Shown piece after piece: positions 63,760 through 64,000 of a DNA stretch of 64,000 nt. Positions within the stretch are counted from its first letter, which is position 1, and every line of letters begins with the position of its first letter. Source of the DNA: Mastigias papua. Its lineage: Eukaryota > Cnidaria > Scyphozoa > Rhizostomeae > Mastigiidae. The translations under genes and the position numbers were made by a program. The notes below the pieces were generated by a model. That model worked only from the letters and a program-made list of their open reading frames with translations, searched no databases and was not told the DNA's origin. The stretch lies in contig OZ025287.1 of the NCBI GenBank assembly GCA_964019165.1, positions 3,819,639 to 3,883,638 on the forward strand. The letters are read 5' to 3'.

Positions 63760-63961
63760 CCCCGGCCAAACGATCCAATATTTAATCCAATATTCACCCT
63801 ACCTTTGTTGGATGGCCAATGCGTGATCGTTTAGCCACCTTGTGGGATGTTGCAACAAATGTTGAATGAGGTTTGAAAAAGTTTTAAAATGTTTGATGAT
63901 CCAATATTGGAGTGCTATTGTTCTGAAGTGTTGTTGGATGCTGATGGGTCGTTTGGCCAGG
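63760..63961. mobile_element. Miniature inverted-repeat element
   Basis: About 200 bases with ends CCCCGGCCAAACGATCC and, inverted, CCTGGCCAAACGACCC. AATATTGGAT-type motifs occur inside in both orientations. No clear target duplication. It lies in the gene 2 intron upstream of the pore exon, whose 5' neighbour is not in the window. Confidence 0.7.
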
Positions 63962-64000
63962 AAGATTAAAAATTGTTGGATTCAGGTATGCGTACAAGTC

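Overview
The window is animal nuclear DNA: AT-rich, full of microsatellites and short non-autonomous DNA transposons, with genes split into many small exons by long introns that have GT/AG borders. No prokaryotic signal is present. The two genes have no obvious vertebrate one-to-one gene order. The potassium-type glutamate receptor and the many 'TTATTAAACGGGGG'-like interspersed repeats suggest a non-vertebrate marine animal, possibly a cnidarian. The species cannot be fixed from the sequence.

Both recognisable genes lie on the minus strand, head to tail. Gene 1 (55043 down to 2674) was assembled by eye as 39 exons joined by matching splice phases. It encodes about 1,470 residues: a degenerate EF-hand pair like that of the dynein adaptor KASH5, two long coiled-coil stretches separated by a Ser-rich linker, a large acidic disordered exon, a block matching the IRAG1/LRMP (MRVI1-type) conserved domain, and a C-terminal membrane anchor. 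It looks like a full-length ancestral-type member of the LRMP/IRAG/KASH5 group, proteins that sit in the ER or nuclear envelope. One splice junction (exon 4 to 5) does not keep phase, so one small exon is missing from the model. A second junction (exon 36 to 37) needs an internal donor.

Gene 2 (63493 down to 58353, 5' part outside the window) is the C-terminal part of an ionotropic glutamate receptor whose pore carries a potassium-channel GYGD filter. It is followed by an M3-like helix, the S2 half of the ligand-binding domain, an M4 helix and a short C-terminal coiled coil.

The rest is introns and intergenic DNA shaped by transposons. There are at least six hAT-type miniature elements, several with clear 8-bp target duplications; fold-back elements at 12.6 and 26.1-27.1 kb, the latter with an arm amplified into a minisatellite; two remnants of one LINE family in opposite orientations at 27.2-28.0 and 49.9-50.8 kb; a long-inverted-repeat element at 0.86-2.27 kb whose arms encode a shared peptide; and several dispersed repeats of 100-400 bp. 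No tRNA, rRNA or CRISPR array was recognised, and no promoter could be placed.
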